A stretch of 64,000 nt of DNA from UBA8914 sp034002905 (GTDB lineage: Bacteria; Pseudomonadota; Alphaproteobacteria; UBA9219), in assembly GCA_034002905.1 (NCBI GenBank), contig JAVEZQ010000007.1, forward strand, positions 20,521-84,520, read 5' to 3'. The notes under the pieces were generated by a model. The model was not told the DNA's origin. It searched no databases and saw only the letters and a program-made list of their open reading frames with translations. Positions 16,185 to 25,371 of this stretch are shown in pieces. Position 1 is the first letter of the stretch. Each line of letters begins with the position of its first letter. Both the position numbers and the translations under genes were made by a program.

Positions 16185-16957
16185 ACATCACCTTTATCTG
16201 CAAAACTGTTGTTTTCATCCGGGCAATGCAGCTCGGCCATATCCAGATCATAGGAAAGCAGATTTTGCTCAAACAACTGGTGCGTATGCCCCAACCCCAA
16301 ACACTTGCCTGCCAGCAAAAAGGACTGCGGAAAATATTTGCGGACAAGCATCAAATCATGGAGGACGCAAATGATTGTGCGCCCCTGTTCATGCCATGAA
16401 AGGAGGATCTCCATAAACTTCTGTGTCGCATCCGCATCAACAGCGGCAAAAGGCTCGTCAAGCAGGATCAGATCTGGATCTTGCAACATCAAGCGCGCAA
16501 AGAGTAACCGCTGGAACTGCCCTCCCGAAAGCTCGTCAATCTGACGCGTTGCATTGTCAGCAAGCCCAACACGTTCTAGCGCTTCATTGACAAGCTGCCT
16601 CGGCTTTCCGCACAAGGATATGCAACTGCCCGTCTTGGGCCAAAGCCCTGCAGATGCTGCGTCGCGGACGGAAATCGGATAAGTTCGATCCACCGCGCTG
16701 ATTTGAGGCAGATACCCAATCGTTCCCACATCCGGCGCATAGATCAATTGACCACTTTGCGGGGCAATAATACCGGCCAAGATTTTCAAGAGCGTGCTTT
16801 TTCCTGCGCCATTGGGACCCGCGATGGCAACAAGAGACCCTTTTTGAAAGACACCACTGACTTGATCCAACGCTTTGACACGCCCATAGGCATAACAGAT
16901 ATCCTGAAGACTCAATACAGGATGCGAGGCGCACTCATGGCAACAACAAACCGTCAT
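16181..16957 (-). CDS. znuC: Zinc ABC transporter ATP-binding protein
   Basis: 258 aa. Walker A GPNGAGKST, Q-loop YLPQ, signature LSGGQFQR, Walker B LILLDEP and H-loop VLHD are intact. The start chosen is the ATG followed by VCCCHECASHPVLSL. This Cys/His-rich beginning (CCCHEC) is unusual and could bind metal. Starts further upstream would overlap the zur coding end. Energises zinc uptake with ZnuB and ZnuA. Located 70 nt after zur and overlapping znuB by 4 nt. Confidence 0.93.
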   Translation of the reverse strand: MTVCCCHECASHPVLSLQDICYAYGRVKALDQVSGVFQKGSLVAIAGPNGAGKSTLLKILAGIIAPQSGQLIYAPDVGTIGYLPQISAVDRTYPISVRDAASAGLWPKTGSCISLCGKPRQLVNEALERVGLADNATRQIDELSGGQFQRLLFARLMLQDPDLILLDEPFAAVDADATQKFMEILLSWHEQGRTIICVLHDLMLVRKYFPQSFLLAGKCLGLGHTHQLFEQNLLSYDLDMAELHCPDENNSFADKGDV

Positions 16958-17027
16958 AACGCCCACCAGGTCAACAAAACAGCAAGCAAGGACAAGATAC
17001 CGGCAACACCCAAACGTGCGGCTAGGC

Positions 17028-17477
17028 TCAACGCGAACATTTTTTCCGCCCCTTTTCTTGTGTCGCACATTTCATGCATAAACCCACAATTTCAACAGAC
17101 TGCTTTTCTGTCGTTTGCAAAAAACCCTTGGCCGCTTTGCTCAATGCCTCATCAAGCGCAGGAGCACGCAGCTCCTCTACCCGCCCGCATGACCGGCAAA
17201 TCGCAAAAGCACTCGTATGATCTTCCTGATGCGATGCTTTTGTTTTGGCATGTTGCGCACATCCGACTGAACACGCGACAAAAGCGTTCAGCGACTCGAT
17301 CCGGTGAATAAAGCCTCGCGCCTCCAATATCTTAAGCGCACGATACACTGTGGGCGGCGAACGCACCCCTTTTTGCCGAAGACGATCAAGGATCTCATAA
17401 GCTGATAACGGCTTGGTGGCCTTTGCAACGACTTGCCATATCTTATCGGTCTGTGCAGATAATGGTGTTTGGCTCAT
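17028..17477 (-). CDS. zur: Zur, zinc-responsive Fur-family repressor
   Basis: 149 aa with the Fur-family winged helix (LSAYEILDRLRQ, PPTVYRALKILEARGFIHRIESLNAFVAC) and the structural zinc Cys pairs CRSCG and CMKC near the C-terminus. Family members that start divergently from znuA and precede znuCB are Zur rather than Fur. The ATG chosen gives the normal length; a longer frame upstream would run through the operator region. In the presence of zinc it should repress znuA, znuCB and itself through the palindrome at 17525-17540. Confidence 0.9.
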   Translation of the reverse strand: MSQTPLSAQTDKIWQVVAKATKPLSAYEILDRLRQKGVRSPPTVYRALKILEARGFIHRIESLNAFVACSVGCAQHAKTKASHQEDHTSAFAICRSCGRVEELRAPALDEALSKAAKGFLQTTEKQSVEIVGLCMKCATQEKGRKKCSR

Positions 17478-17524
17478 GTTTGATCTTGTTTCATTTCTCG
17501 AGAAAGAAGTTGTCACACAAAGTG

Positions 17525-17540
17525 ATATGTTATAACATAT
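17525..17540. promoter_or_regulatory. Zur box between divergent zur and znuA
   Basis: A perfect 16-bp palindrome, ATATGTTATAACATAT, centred 55 bp upstream of zur and 45 bp upstream of znuA. It contains the TGTTATA/TATAACA core of alphaproteobacterial Zur sites. Placement fits simultaneous repression of both promoters. Confidence 0.85.
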
Positions 17541-17577
17541 TGTTCTTTCGTCCAACAACAGAAATGAAGACATCTAG

Positions 17578-18471
17578 ATGAAAAAAACCTTTATTGCCCT
17601 TTTCGCTCTCCTTTTTTCCCTACTGTCCTCTGGCGCAACCGCTGAGTCCCTTGCGCCCAACGAAAAACCAATCCCCATTGTCGCGAGCTTTAGCATCATC
17701 GCGGATATGATTAACGAGATTGGCGGCGACAAGGTTGACGTTCAGTCTCTTGTCGGGCCGGACGAAGAACCCCACAATCACGAAGTACTTCCTGCCGATA
17801 TCAAGGCACTCGCGCAAAGCGAAATCATCGCGATAAACGGCTTGAAGTTCGAGGAGTGGCTAACGCCCGCCATTAAAGCCTCAGAAACAAAAGCCAAACT
17901 CCTTGTTACCTCTGCCGGCATCAAAGCGCGCTCGCTCGTCGTACAGGAAGATACACTGGTCGATCCGCATGCCTGGCAAAGCATTCGTAACGGACAAATC
18001 TATGCCACCAATATTGCCAAGGCGCTCATCGCCGCCCGTCCACAATGGGCCGATCACTTTCGCCAACGTGCAAAAAACTATATCCAGCAAATGAAAGAGC
18101 TGGATGCCAAGACGGACCAACAACTCAGCGCCATTCCCGAATCCAAACGCTTTCTTGTAACAATGCATAACGCGATGGGGTATTGGGCCGGTGACTATGG
18201 CTTTAAGACGTTGTCACTTTATGGCTACAACCCCGAGGCCCAGCCAAAGCCACGCGACGTTGCGAACATGATCGCAAAAATCAGGGAAAACAAGATTGGC
18301 GTTCTTTTCCCCGAACATCACGAAAGTGACGCCGCCCTGAAACAGGTCGCCAAGGATTCCGGTGCACAAATTGGTCCCGCGCTCTTTACCGGCTCCCTAA
18401 GTGAAAAGGCGCCGCATTATCTCGATCTGTTCAAAGCAAATAGCAAGACGATTATCGACGCCCTTCAGTAA
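17578..18471 (+). CDS. znuA: Periplasmic zinc-binding protein of ZnuABC
   Basis: 297 aa with a signal peptide (ending ATAES). This is a cluster A-I metal-binding protein. Likely metal ligands sit in PHNHEVLP, DPHAW and TMHNAMGYW, plus an acidic or His residue in FPEHHESD. It lacks the long His-rich loop of E. coli ZnuA. It binds periplasmic zinc and passes it to ZnuBC. Transcribed divergently from zur-znuCB across a Zur-type palindrome. It ends 6 nt before the convergent glmM stop. Confidence 0.93.
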   Translation: MKKTFIALFALLFSLLSSGATAESLAPNEKPIPIVASFSIIADMINEIGGDKVDVQSLVGPDEEPHNHEVLPADIKALAQSEIIAINGLKFEEWLTPAIKASETKAKLLVTSAGIKARSLVVQEDTLVDPHAWQSIRNGQIYATNIAKALIAARPQWADHFRQRAKNYIQQMKELDAKTDQQLSAIPESKRFLVTMHNAMGYWAGDYGFKTLSLYGYNPEAQPKPRDVANMIAKIRENKIGVLFPEHHESDAALKQVAKDSGAQIGPALFTGSLSEKAPHYLDLFKANSKTIIDALQ

Positions 18472-18477
18472 TCAGGG

Positions 18478-19809
18478 TCACGCCGCAATCATCGCCGTCA
18501 GATCGCCGACAATTTTTTCAACAACCGCTTCGTCGTCGCCTTCGACCATGACGCGAACGAGCGGTTCTGTCCCCGATTTGCGCACAACGATACGGCCACT
18601 GCCGTTCAGGCTGGCTTCAGCCTGTTTGATCGCGTTCAGAAAGACGGGATCGTTCATCACGTCGCGGGAAACGCGTACGCTCTTTAACAACTGCGGTACC
18701 GGATTAAAAAGATGACAAGCTTCGCTAGCCGGTTTCTTTTGACTGCTTAGAACCGCCAGAACTTGAAGGGCCGTGAGCAACCCGTCGCCGGTGGGGCTGT
18801 AATCGCTGAGCACCATATGACCGGATTGTTCGCCGCCAACGTTGCATCCCTTCTCGCGCATTGCCTCAACAACATAGCGATCGCCAACCGCCGTGCGGAT
18901 CATGCCGATATTCTGGCTTTTCAGAAAACGCTCCAACCCCAGATTGGACATCACCGTTGTCACGAGGCTTCCGCCCTTGAGTCGTCCTTGCTGCGCCCAG
19001 CTTTGCGCGATAAGCGCCATGATCTGATCGCCATCGATAACGCGGCCTTTTTCATCCGCCATGATCAAGCGGTCCGCATCACCATCCAGCGCAATGCCCA
19101 AATCCGCACCATGAAGAAGAATGGTCTCACACATCAAGGCGGGACTAGTTGCGCCGCATTTCGCGTTGATATTTTTTCCGTTCGGCTGGTCTGCCACAGG
19201 GATCACTTCGGCGCCGAGCTCCCATAACACCGTTGGGGCAACCTTGTACGCCGCACCGTTTGCGCAATCGACCACAATCTTGAGTCCGTCAAGGCGAAAA
19301 CCGTTCTGGAAAGTACCTTTGATAAACTCGACATAACGACCCGTCGCGTCCTCAAGTCGCGAAGCCTTCCCCAGATCGGCGGGATCGGCAAGTTGCTGGT
19401 CTTTATCCGCCATCAAGGTTTCAATCTGGGCTTCCAGTTCATCGGACAGCTTCTGCCCATCGGGAGAAAACAGCTTGATCCCGTTATCCTGATACGGATT
19501 GTGCGAGGCAGAGATCATAACGCCCAAATCAGCGCGCAAGCTTTTGGTCAGCATCGCGACGGCAGGCGTTGGGATCGGGCCGAGCAAAATCACATCCATG
19601 CCTTGGGCAACGAACCCGGCCGTCAGGGCCGGTTCCAGCAAATAGCCCGACAAACGCGTATCCTTGCCGATCACGACGCGATGCTTATGCTCGCCGCGCC
19701 GAAACAAACGCGCGGCCGCCATAGCAACGGACAGAGCGGTTATGGCTGTCATCGGTTCCTGATTGGCGCAACCGCGAATACCGTCTGTTCCAAACAATTT
19801 ACGCGTCAT
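18478..19809 (-). CDS. glmM: Phosphoglucosamine mutase
   Basis: 443 aa, full length. It starts RKLFGTDGIRG, with the phosphoserine loop ISASHNPYQDNG, the metal-binding DGDADR loop and the C-terminal phosphate-binding RKSGTEPLVRVMVEG. Interconverts glucosamine-6-phosphate and glucosamine-1-phosphate on the way to UDP-GlcNAc for peptidoglycan and LPS. It lies 24 bp after ftsH on the same strand; the tilS-ftsH-glmM order is usual in the class. Confidence 0.96.
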   Translation of the reverse strand: MTRKLFGTDGIRGCANQEPMTAITALSVAMAAARLFRRGEHKHRVVIGKDTRLSGYLLEPALTAGFVAQGMDVILLGPIPTPAVAMLTKSLRADLGVMISASHNPYQDNGIKLFSPDGQKLSDELEAQIETLMADKDQQLADPADLGKASRLEDATGRYVEFIKGTFQNGFRLDGLKIVVDCANGAAYKVAPTVLWELGAEVIPVADQPNGKNINAKCGATSPALMCETILLHGADLGIALDGDADRLIMADEKGRVIDGDQIMALIAQSWAQQGRLKGGSLVTTVMSNLGLERFLKSQNIGMIRTAVGDRYVVEAMREKGCNVGGEQSGHMVLSDYSPTGDGLLTALQVLAVLSSQKKPASEACHLFNPVPQLLKSVRVSRDVMNDPVFLNAIKQAEASLNGSGRIVVRKSGTEPLVRVMVEGDDEAVVEKIVGDLTAMIAA

Positions 19810-19833
19810 TTATCTATTCCTTTGGTGAATGCA

Positions 19834-21768
19834 TTAAACGACGATCGACGATCCCGAACCGCCCGAAGCGGGCGTTCCTACAACATCGGGCACGGAGCCC
19901 TTGCGCGATGATGCCGGCTTGTCAGCCGAGGGCGGGCGGGCGGTAGGCTCTTTACGGTTTATGGACTCACCGCGCAGCAAGGCTTGAACCTCATCGCCCG
20001 AAAGCGTTTCATATTCCAAAAGCGCTTCGGCTATCGTCTTCAACTCGCCCATATGCACTGTCAGAATCTCGCGCGCCTTCCCCTCCCCCTGTTCGATAAT
20101 GCGGCGGATTTCTTCATCGATGATCCGTGCCGTCTCTTCAGAGATGTTTTGGGTTTGCGCAACAGAATGCCCAAGAAAAACTTCCTGCTCATTCGCCTGA
20201 TAACGCACACGGCCCAGCTTGTCCGACATACCGAACGCTGTAACCATGCGGCGCGCCATCGCCGTCGCTTGCTGAATATCACTGCTGGCTCCGGTGGTGA
20301 TATTCTCTTTGCCGTAAACAAGCTCCTCAGCCACGCGACCGCCAAACGTCATGGCAATGCGCGCTTCGATTTCGCTCTTGGTTTGGCTCAACTTATCACG
20401 CTCCGGCAGGTTCATGGTCACGCCCAAAGCACGTCCGCGTGGAATAATCGTCACTTTATGCAACGGATCATTCCCCGGCACATGGATGCCGACGAGCGCG
20501 TGACCCGCTTCATGATAGGCTGTCAGCTCCCGCTCCTTGTCCGTCATTGCCATCGAACGACGCTCGGCCCCCATCATAACCTTGTCCTTGGCCGCTTCAA
20601 AGTCATCCATCTCAACATGAGCTTTGTTCTTTCGTGCCGCAAGCAAGGCTGCCTCATTCACAAGATTTGCCAAATCAGCGCCGGAGAAGCCAGGCGTTCC
20701 ACGAGCAATCACATGCGCATCGACATGGGGTGCAAGCGCAACTTTACGCATATGCACCTTCAAAATGCGTTCACGCCCCATAATATCGGGGTTTGGCACC
20801 ACGACCTGACGATCAAAACGGCCCGGACGCAACAAAGCGGGGTCAAGCACATCGGGACGGTTTGTGGCCGCAATCAGGATCACGCCTTCATTCGCTTCAA
20901 AACCGTCCATTTCGACCAGCAACTGGTTGAGCGTTTGTTCACGTTCGTCATTGCCACCGCCAAGACCTGCGCCACGGTGACGCCCCACCGCGTCAATTTC
21001 ATCGATAAAGATGATACAGGGTGCATTCTTTTTGCCCTGTTCAAACATGTCGCGCACGCGGCTCGCACCCACACCGACAAACATTTCGACAAAGTCCGAA
21101 CCAGAGATGGTGAAAAAAGGCACATTTGCCTCACCCGCGACAGCGCGTGCGATCAAAGTTTTACCCGTACCCGGCGGACCGACCAAAAGAACGCCCTTGG
21201 GGATCTTGCCGCCGAGCCTCAGGAATTTTTGCGGATCGCGCAAAAACTCGACAACCTCTTCCAGTTCCTGCTTGGCTTCCTCGACGCCCGCAACATCTTC
21301 AAAGGTGACTTTGCCTGTTTTCTCCGTCAAAAGGCGCGCCTTACTACGGCCAAAGCTCATCGCCTTGCCGCTCGCGCCGTTCATTTGGCGCATAAAGAAA
21401 ATATACACGGCAATCATCAACAGCATCGGCCATGAAGAAAGCAAAACGCCCCAAAACGTAATTTCGCCCGCTGTTTCAGGTTGGGCCTGAATCTTGACGC
21501 CTTTGGTTTCCAGACGATCAACAATGTTGGTATTGTCAGGCAAATATGTCGAGAAAGCCGTCCCGCCTTCGCTGAGATGTCCGGTCACAAAGCTTCCCTT
21601 CATCGTCACATCGGAAACCTTGCCTTCATCCACACGCGCCAGAAAGTCGCTGAAAGGCATGACGGGCTGACTTGTACTGGTATCAGAACCCTCGAACATG
21701 TTGACCAACAAGAAAAGGAAAAGCCCGATGACCGCGATAAGGATGATGTTTTTCTGAGAACTATTCAA
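19834..21768 (-). CDS. ftsH: ATP-dependent zinc metalloprotease FtsH
   Basis: 644 aa. Two N-terminal TM helices flank a periplasmic domain (first helix IILIAVIGLFLFLLV, second WPMLLMIAVYIFFM). The AAA+ module follows with Walker A GPPGTGKT, Walker B CIIFIDEIDA and the SRH region. The zinc protease motif is HEAGH. I chose a TTG start preceded by AGGAAAGG; another TTG 24 nt upstream gives 652 aa. Degrades unassembled membrane proteins and short-lived regulators such as LpxC. Gly/Ser-rich C-terminal tail. Same strand as tilS and glmM. Confidence 0.96.
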   Translation of the reverse strand: MNSSQKNIILIAVIGLFLFLLVNMFEGSDTSTSQPVMPFSDFLARVDEGKVSDVTMKGSFVTGHLSEGGTAFSTYLPDNTNIVDRLETKGVKIQAQPETAGEITFWGVLLSSWPMLLMIAVYIFFMRQMNGASGKAMSFGRSKARLLTEKTGKVTFEDVAGVEEAKQELEEVVEFLRDPQKFLRLGGKIPKGVLLVGPPGTGKTLIARAVAGEANVPFFTISGSDFVEMFVGVGASRVRDMFEQGKKNAPCIIFIDEIDAVGRHRGAGLGGGNDEREQTLNQLLVEMDGFEANEGVILIAATNRPDVLDPALLRPGRFDRQVVVPNPDIMGRERILKVHMRKVALAPHVDAHVIARGTPGFSGADLANLVNEAALLAARKNKAHVEMDDFEAAKDKVMMGAERRSMAMTDKERELTAYHEAGHALVGIHVPGNDPLHKVTIIPRGRALGVTMNLPERDKLSQTKSEIEARIAMTFGGRVAEELVYGKENITTGASSDIQQATAMARRMVTAFGMSDKLGRVRYQANEQEVFLGHSVAQTQNISEETARIIDEEIRRIIEQGEGKAREILTVHMGELKTIAEALLEYETLSGDEVQALLRGESINRKEPTARPPSADKPASSRKGSVPDVVGTPASGGSGSSIVV

Positions 21769-21830
21769 CGTTTCGACCTTTCCTAAACCCAACGAACCAT
21801 ACCCTGAAGATATAGGTTTTCTGCCCCAGA

Positions 21831-23156
21831 TTACAATGGTTCAAGAGGCAGTTTGAGCCAAAAAGGCGGCAAAGATTCGGCAATTATAATGTCTTGATTC
21901 TGTTCGGAAAAAGATGGAACAGCCCACAAAACAGGCGCATCAGCTCCCCCATGCCATAAAGCCGGCAGGGTTGCTCGGATCAAGCCAGAGGGAATCTGTC
22001 GTCGTAATGACGGCGCAACCCTCTCGAGCGTAACCCAAGAACGCATCCCAAGCGGTGCAAGAAAGAAGGCCGCACCACCTTCAACATCTGATGGCAATGC
22101 CTGAGAAAGGCGAACTCTCCAACGATGATCCCAGATCACCTCCTGCCCCGAAATAATTGGCGTCACGGGAGGAATGGCGGCCAGCTCGCGGACAAACAGG
22201 GCCGTTCTACGCCCTTCATTCCTGTGGATGTAACATCCTGCTAACGTCAACCCTCTGCTATGGCCTTCTCCGAGAAGCCAGTTCAACACCGCCGTAAGCT
22301 TTTGCCTCTCCGGCGGGTAGTCAGAGGGATGAAGCGCCTGCAGGCATGCGGCAAGAATACGGTAGCGCAGGGCAAGAGGTACGGCCTCAAGCTTTGGGAG
22401 ATCAAGCAAAAGGCCGCCCCCCTCGACCCATTGCGAGACAACACGCAAGGCGCGGTACGTATAAAAATCAAGGGCTTCGCGCGCCTCGCGGGCCCGATCG
22501 GCCAAATCAACGAGCCGTTCCGTGGTGAGCCCCTCTTCGGCAAGAGCCTCCGTAACCTTCCGCAAGCGCCCCCGTGCATAGCTTTCCTTGGCATTGCTAG
22601 GATCGATGACAAAGGGAACATTATTGGCGTCACACGTGGCGACCAGAGCCGCCTTGCGCACCCCCAAGAATGGCCGGAGATGCCAAACACCTTCCTGTTC
22701 ATAACGAGGAGCCATGCCGCCAAGCCCGTCGATCCCGCTGCCCTTTGACAAACGCAAAAGCACCGTCTCAGCCTGATCGTCGGCATGATGGGCCAAAAAC
22801 AGCTTTGACAAACCCAAAGCGCGACACTTCTCGCGCAGTAAGGCATAGCGCGCCATACGTGCTTGGACATGGATACGACTTTCAATCGGCCCATGCTGCC
22901 ATGCTAAAACTTCAGCCTCAATCCCTCTGGCTCGCAGACAGGAGGCCACATGCTGCGCCTCATAGGGCGATTCAGGGCGCAGGCCATGTTCGACAATCAA
23001 ACCCTGAACCTTGGCCCCATAACGATGTAGACAAAAGGCAAGCGCCATGCTGTCCGGCCCACCAGAAACGGCAACAGCCACCGCCTCGCCGGGCTCTACG
23101 AAATTACGCAGGACATCCGAGATTTGATCAAGCGCTAAAGGTTCACAATCCGCCAT
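21831..23156 (-). CDS. tilS: tRNA(Ile)-lysidine synthase
   Basis: 441 aa. The N-terminal PP-loop motif is SGGPDSMALA, followed by HHADDQAETVLLRLSKGSG, characteristic of TilS. It converts the wobble cytidine of the CAU anticodon of tRNA-Ile2 to lysidine. The ATG at MADCEPLALDQ gives the family start. It overlaps the end of the permease gene by 14 nt, so the two are likely co-transcribed. ftsH follows after about 60 bp. Confidence 0.93.
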   Translation of the reverse strand: MADCEPLALDQISDVLRNFVEPGEAVAVAVSGGPDSMALAFCLHRYGAKVQGLIVEHGLRPESPYEAQHVASCLRARGIEAEVLAWQHGPIESRIHVQARMARYALLREKCRALGLSKLFLAHHADDQAETVLLRLSKGSGIDGLGGMAPRYEQEGVWHLRPFLGVRKAALVATCDANNVPFVIDPSNAKESYARGRLRKVTEALAEEGLTTERLVDLADRAREAREALDFYTYRALRVVSQWVEGGGLLLDLPKLEAVPLALRYRILAACLQALHPSDYPPERQKLTAVLNWLLGEGHSRGLTLAGCYIHRNEGRRTALFVRELAAIPPVTPIISGQEVIWDHRWRVRLSQALPSDVEGGAAFFLAPLGMRSWVTLERVAPSLRRQIPSGLIRATLPALWHGGADAPVLWAVPSFSEQNQDIIIAESLPPFWLKLPLEPL

Positions 23157-24123
23157 AGGCAAATCCAAAGAAATGGACATAAGCCGGAATAATGCCGATA
23201 GAAAGCAGCGTTGACAAGGCCACTGCCGTCGCCGCCTCCTCAGGGAACACATCAAGCAAAGACGCCAGCGCCGCCGTGTTCGCAGCCAACGGCAGGAAAC
23301 TGAGCAAAAGCAGGATCGGCTCATACATTTCCGGCACGGCAAAAGGCGTCAGGCGCAACAGGGCAAGAGCCGCCACGGTTACCGCAGGCCAAACCACAAA
23401 CTTTGCCGTAAAAAGAAAACCGAGCAATTTGCCATGCAGCTTAAAGCTCTTATTCTTGGCAAGGCCCATACCGACAATCAAGGCACCAAGAATAACATAG
23501 GCCCCGAGAAAATCTCGCGCAAGGCTCTGCCACATCTCAGGAAGATGCACACCGATCTTGTTGAGAACGAGCCCGACAACAAGGCAATACATCAACGGCA
23601 TTTTCAGAAGGCTTTTTACGGCATCACGGGGACTGTATCGGCCACGCGCCATCCAGTAATAGCCGATCGTTGACTCGTAAATCGTGCCTCCGATCATGGT
23701 CAGGATATAAACGGGAATAAAGTTTTCTGGAAACAGGATCGTTGCGACAGGGATGCCCAAATACCCTGCATTGCACATGCCGCTCGCCTGAGCCATCAAA
23801 GGAGCAAAACGCACACCACACCCCTTGGCAAAAGCAAAGGTCGCGCTACTGATCCCGAAACACAAAACCGCATAAAGAACGGGCATCACCAATAAGTCCG
23901 CCGTGAACTCCATCTTCATCATATTGGTCAAAACGACGACTGGCAGGATGAGATAAAACTGAAGTTGGGCCAACGCACCGCTCATATTTCCAAAGGCACG
24001 GCCCAGTCCGGCCCCGATACCCATCGTGGCATACAAAGGGAAGAGACGAGAAAGAAGCGCAAGAAAAAGCGACATGGAAAAACAGCCTGCAACCAAAAAG
24101 AAAAGGAGAGCGCGACCATGCAC
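23143..24123 (-). CDS. AEC-family transporter (auxin efflux carrier type)
   Basis: 326 aa with about ten TM segments in the AEC layout. Conserved features include PVVVLTNMMKM in an early helix, ASGMCNAGYLGIPVA (family Asn-x-Gly-x-x-G-x-P signature) and a C-terminal SFLPLAANTAALASLLDVFPEEAATAVALSTLLS. Probably a secondary carrier for a small organic acid; the substrate cannot be read. GTG start taken because GGAAGGAGG lies just upstream; the internal ATG 48 nt in is an alternative. It is upstream of tilS and overlaps it by 14 nt. Confidence 0.85.
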   Translation of the reverse strand: MHGRALLFFLVAGCFSMSLFLALLSRLFPLYATMGIGAGLGRAFGNMSGALAQLQFYLILPVVVLTNMMKMEFTADLLVMPVLYAVLCFGISSATFAFAKGCGVRFAPLMAQASGMCNAGYLGIPVATILFPENFIPVYILTMIGGTIYESTIGYYWMARGRYSPRDAVKSLLKMPLMYCLVVGLVLNKIGVHLPEMWQSLARDFLGAYVILGALIVGMGLAKNKSFKLHGKLLGFLFTAKFVVWPAVTVAALALLRLTPFAVPEMYEPILLLLSFLPLAANTAALASLLDVFPEEAATAVALSTLLSIGIIPAYVHFFGFAYGGL

Positions 24124-24167
24124 GCCCTCCTTCCAATCGTCAATCCCCTTACAATAAGGGATAAGAG

Positions 24168-24746
24168 TTATATATTCAATTCACTGCTTCTTTTTATCTC
24201 TTTACCGTTTAGTGCGCTGTTGTCACGTTCAGGTTCACTTATGACCTTTTCGAAGCCAAAGATGTTCATGCCGTTTTGTTTGGCGCATTCCTCTATGCCC
24301 TTCTCGATTTTTTTATCTTTCGTGGACAGTTCTTCTTTTTCTTTCACATCTTCTGAAGACGAAAGAGAAAAAGTGTATTGACTGCCATCTTTTATAATCA
24401 CGGACAATTTTTCATCCCCGCTCTGAGCGATATCCGCAACAGGTAGCGTATCATTAACGCACGTGAGAAAATTGGTGGACGTCCGCAGAACATAGGCGAT
24501 GCCGGCCTTTTCGCCACATTCTGTTAGGATAAGCGTCTTGATCTCTGGAGAAACATATCCCTTCTGACTTGCCAAATTTATTTCCAGACATGTTTGGTAA
24601 TCTTTGACCGATTGTTTAATAAAGCTTTGATTTGGGTCTTTCGGGGCAGCAGCTTTCTTCTCTTTGGCATAAGCTGTTGGTGCCAATAAAAGTGTTGCAC
24701 ACAAAGCGACGCCCCATTTTTTAATTTGTCTTGCATAAGGCTGCAT
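24168..24746 (-). CDS. Hypothetical secreted protein, 192 aa
   Basis: It begins with a signal peptide (KKWGVALCATLLLAPTAYA-KEKK). The mature part is hydrophilic and helical with five Cys (QTCLEIN, LTECGEKAG, FLTCVND, EECAKQNG), an even mixture compatible with disulfides in the periplasm. A Lys/Glu-rich, possibly coiled-coil segment (EDVKEKEELSTKDKKIEKG) precedes the last Cys. No family recognised. It is flanked by the AEC transporter gene (45 bp downstream) and by the rplS terminator, so it has its own promoter or leads into the transporter operon. Confidence 0.75.
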   Translation of the reverse strand: MQPYARQIKKWGVALCATLLLAPTAYAKEKKAAAPKDPNQSFIKQSVKDYQTCLEINLASQKGYVSPEIKTLILTECGEKAGIAYVLRTSTNFLTCVNDTLPVADIAQSGDEKLSVIIKDGSQYTFSLSSSEDVKEKEELSTKDKKIEKGIEECAKQNGMNIFGFEKVISEPERDNSALNGKEIKRSSELNI

Positions 24747-24856
24747 TTTTATCTCCTAAATCTATTATTATCTCTGCGTCTCTTTTACTCTGCAATCAGC
24801 CACAAAGAAAGCGATTCATTACGATTAACCAATTAACAAGTCTCAATTCGACAAAC

Positions 24857-24891
24857 AAAAAGCCCTTCGCGGATAAACCGGAAGGGCTTTT
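24857..24891 (-). terminator. Intrinsic terminator of the rpsP-rplS operon
   Basis: AAAAGCCCTTC pairs with GAAGGGCTTTT. Read on the minus strand, the stem is followed by a T-rich tail. It sits 24 bp after the rplS stop codon. Confidence 0.85.
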
Positions 24892-24914
24892 GAAGTGACA
24901 ACGGAGAAGAAAGC

Positions 24915-25304
24915 TTACGAAGCTTTCGTTCCCTTGTTCTGATCCTTGGTAAAGGTCATCTTCTCGCGGATACGAGCCGCCTTGCCGCGCAGATTGCGCA
25001 AATAGTACAGTTTTGCACGACGGACATCGCCACGACGGACAACCGTGATGCCGGCCAGACGCGGGCTGTAAAGCGGGAATACACGCTCCACACCTTCGCC
25101 ATAGCTAATCTTACGCACGGTAAAGGAAGAGTTGATCCCGTCATTCTTGCGCGCGATGCAAACGCCTTCATAAGCCTGCACACGTTCACGGGAACCTTCG
25201 ACCACACGGACGTCAACGCGAACCGTGTCACCCGGCGCGAAAGCGGGAATCGAGGCGTTTAGTTTTTCCAGCTGCTGCTGTTCGAATTTTTGTAGAATAT
25301 TCAT
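24915..25304 (-). CDS. rplS: 50S ribosomal protein bL19
   Basis: 129 aa. The start MNILQKFEQQQ follows AGGAGA at 6 nt. Family landmarks: FAPGDTVRVDVRV, VQAYEGVCIARKN, SFTVRKISYGEGVERVFPLYSP and RRGDVRRAKLYYLRNLRGKAARI. It sits at the 30S-50S interface of the large subunit. Last gene of rpsP-rimM-(C39)-trmD-rplS, closed by a terminator. Confidence 0.97.
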   Translation of the reverse strand: MNILQKFEQQQLEKLNASIPAFAPGDTVRVDVRVVEGSRERVQAYEGVCIARKNDGINSSFTVRKISYGEGVERVFPLYSPRLAGITVVRRGDVRRAKLYYLRNLRGKAARIREKMTFTKDQNKGTKAS

Positions 25305-25371
25305 GTTCTTTCTCCTGAGGGAGCACCCTATACACAGTATTTTCGGGTAACTCAATGCTTTCTATGCGTTG

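Noticed and set aside
19984..21435. A 483-codon plus-strand frame opposite ftsH
   Set aside because: Mirror frame of ftsH, with His/Arg/Gln-rich low-information composition.
24000..24119. A short ATG frame with a strong Shine-Dalgarno just upstream of the AEC transporter gene
   Set aside because: It overlaps the transporter in another frame and codes for a low-complexity Phe/Leu/Cys string; the GTG start of the transporter uses the same site.
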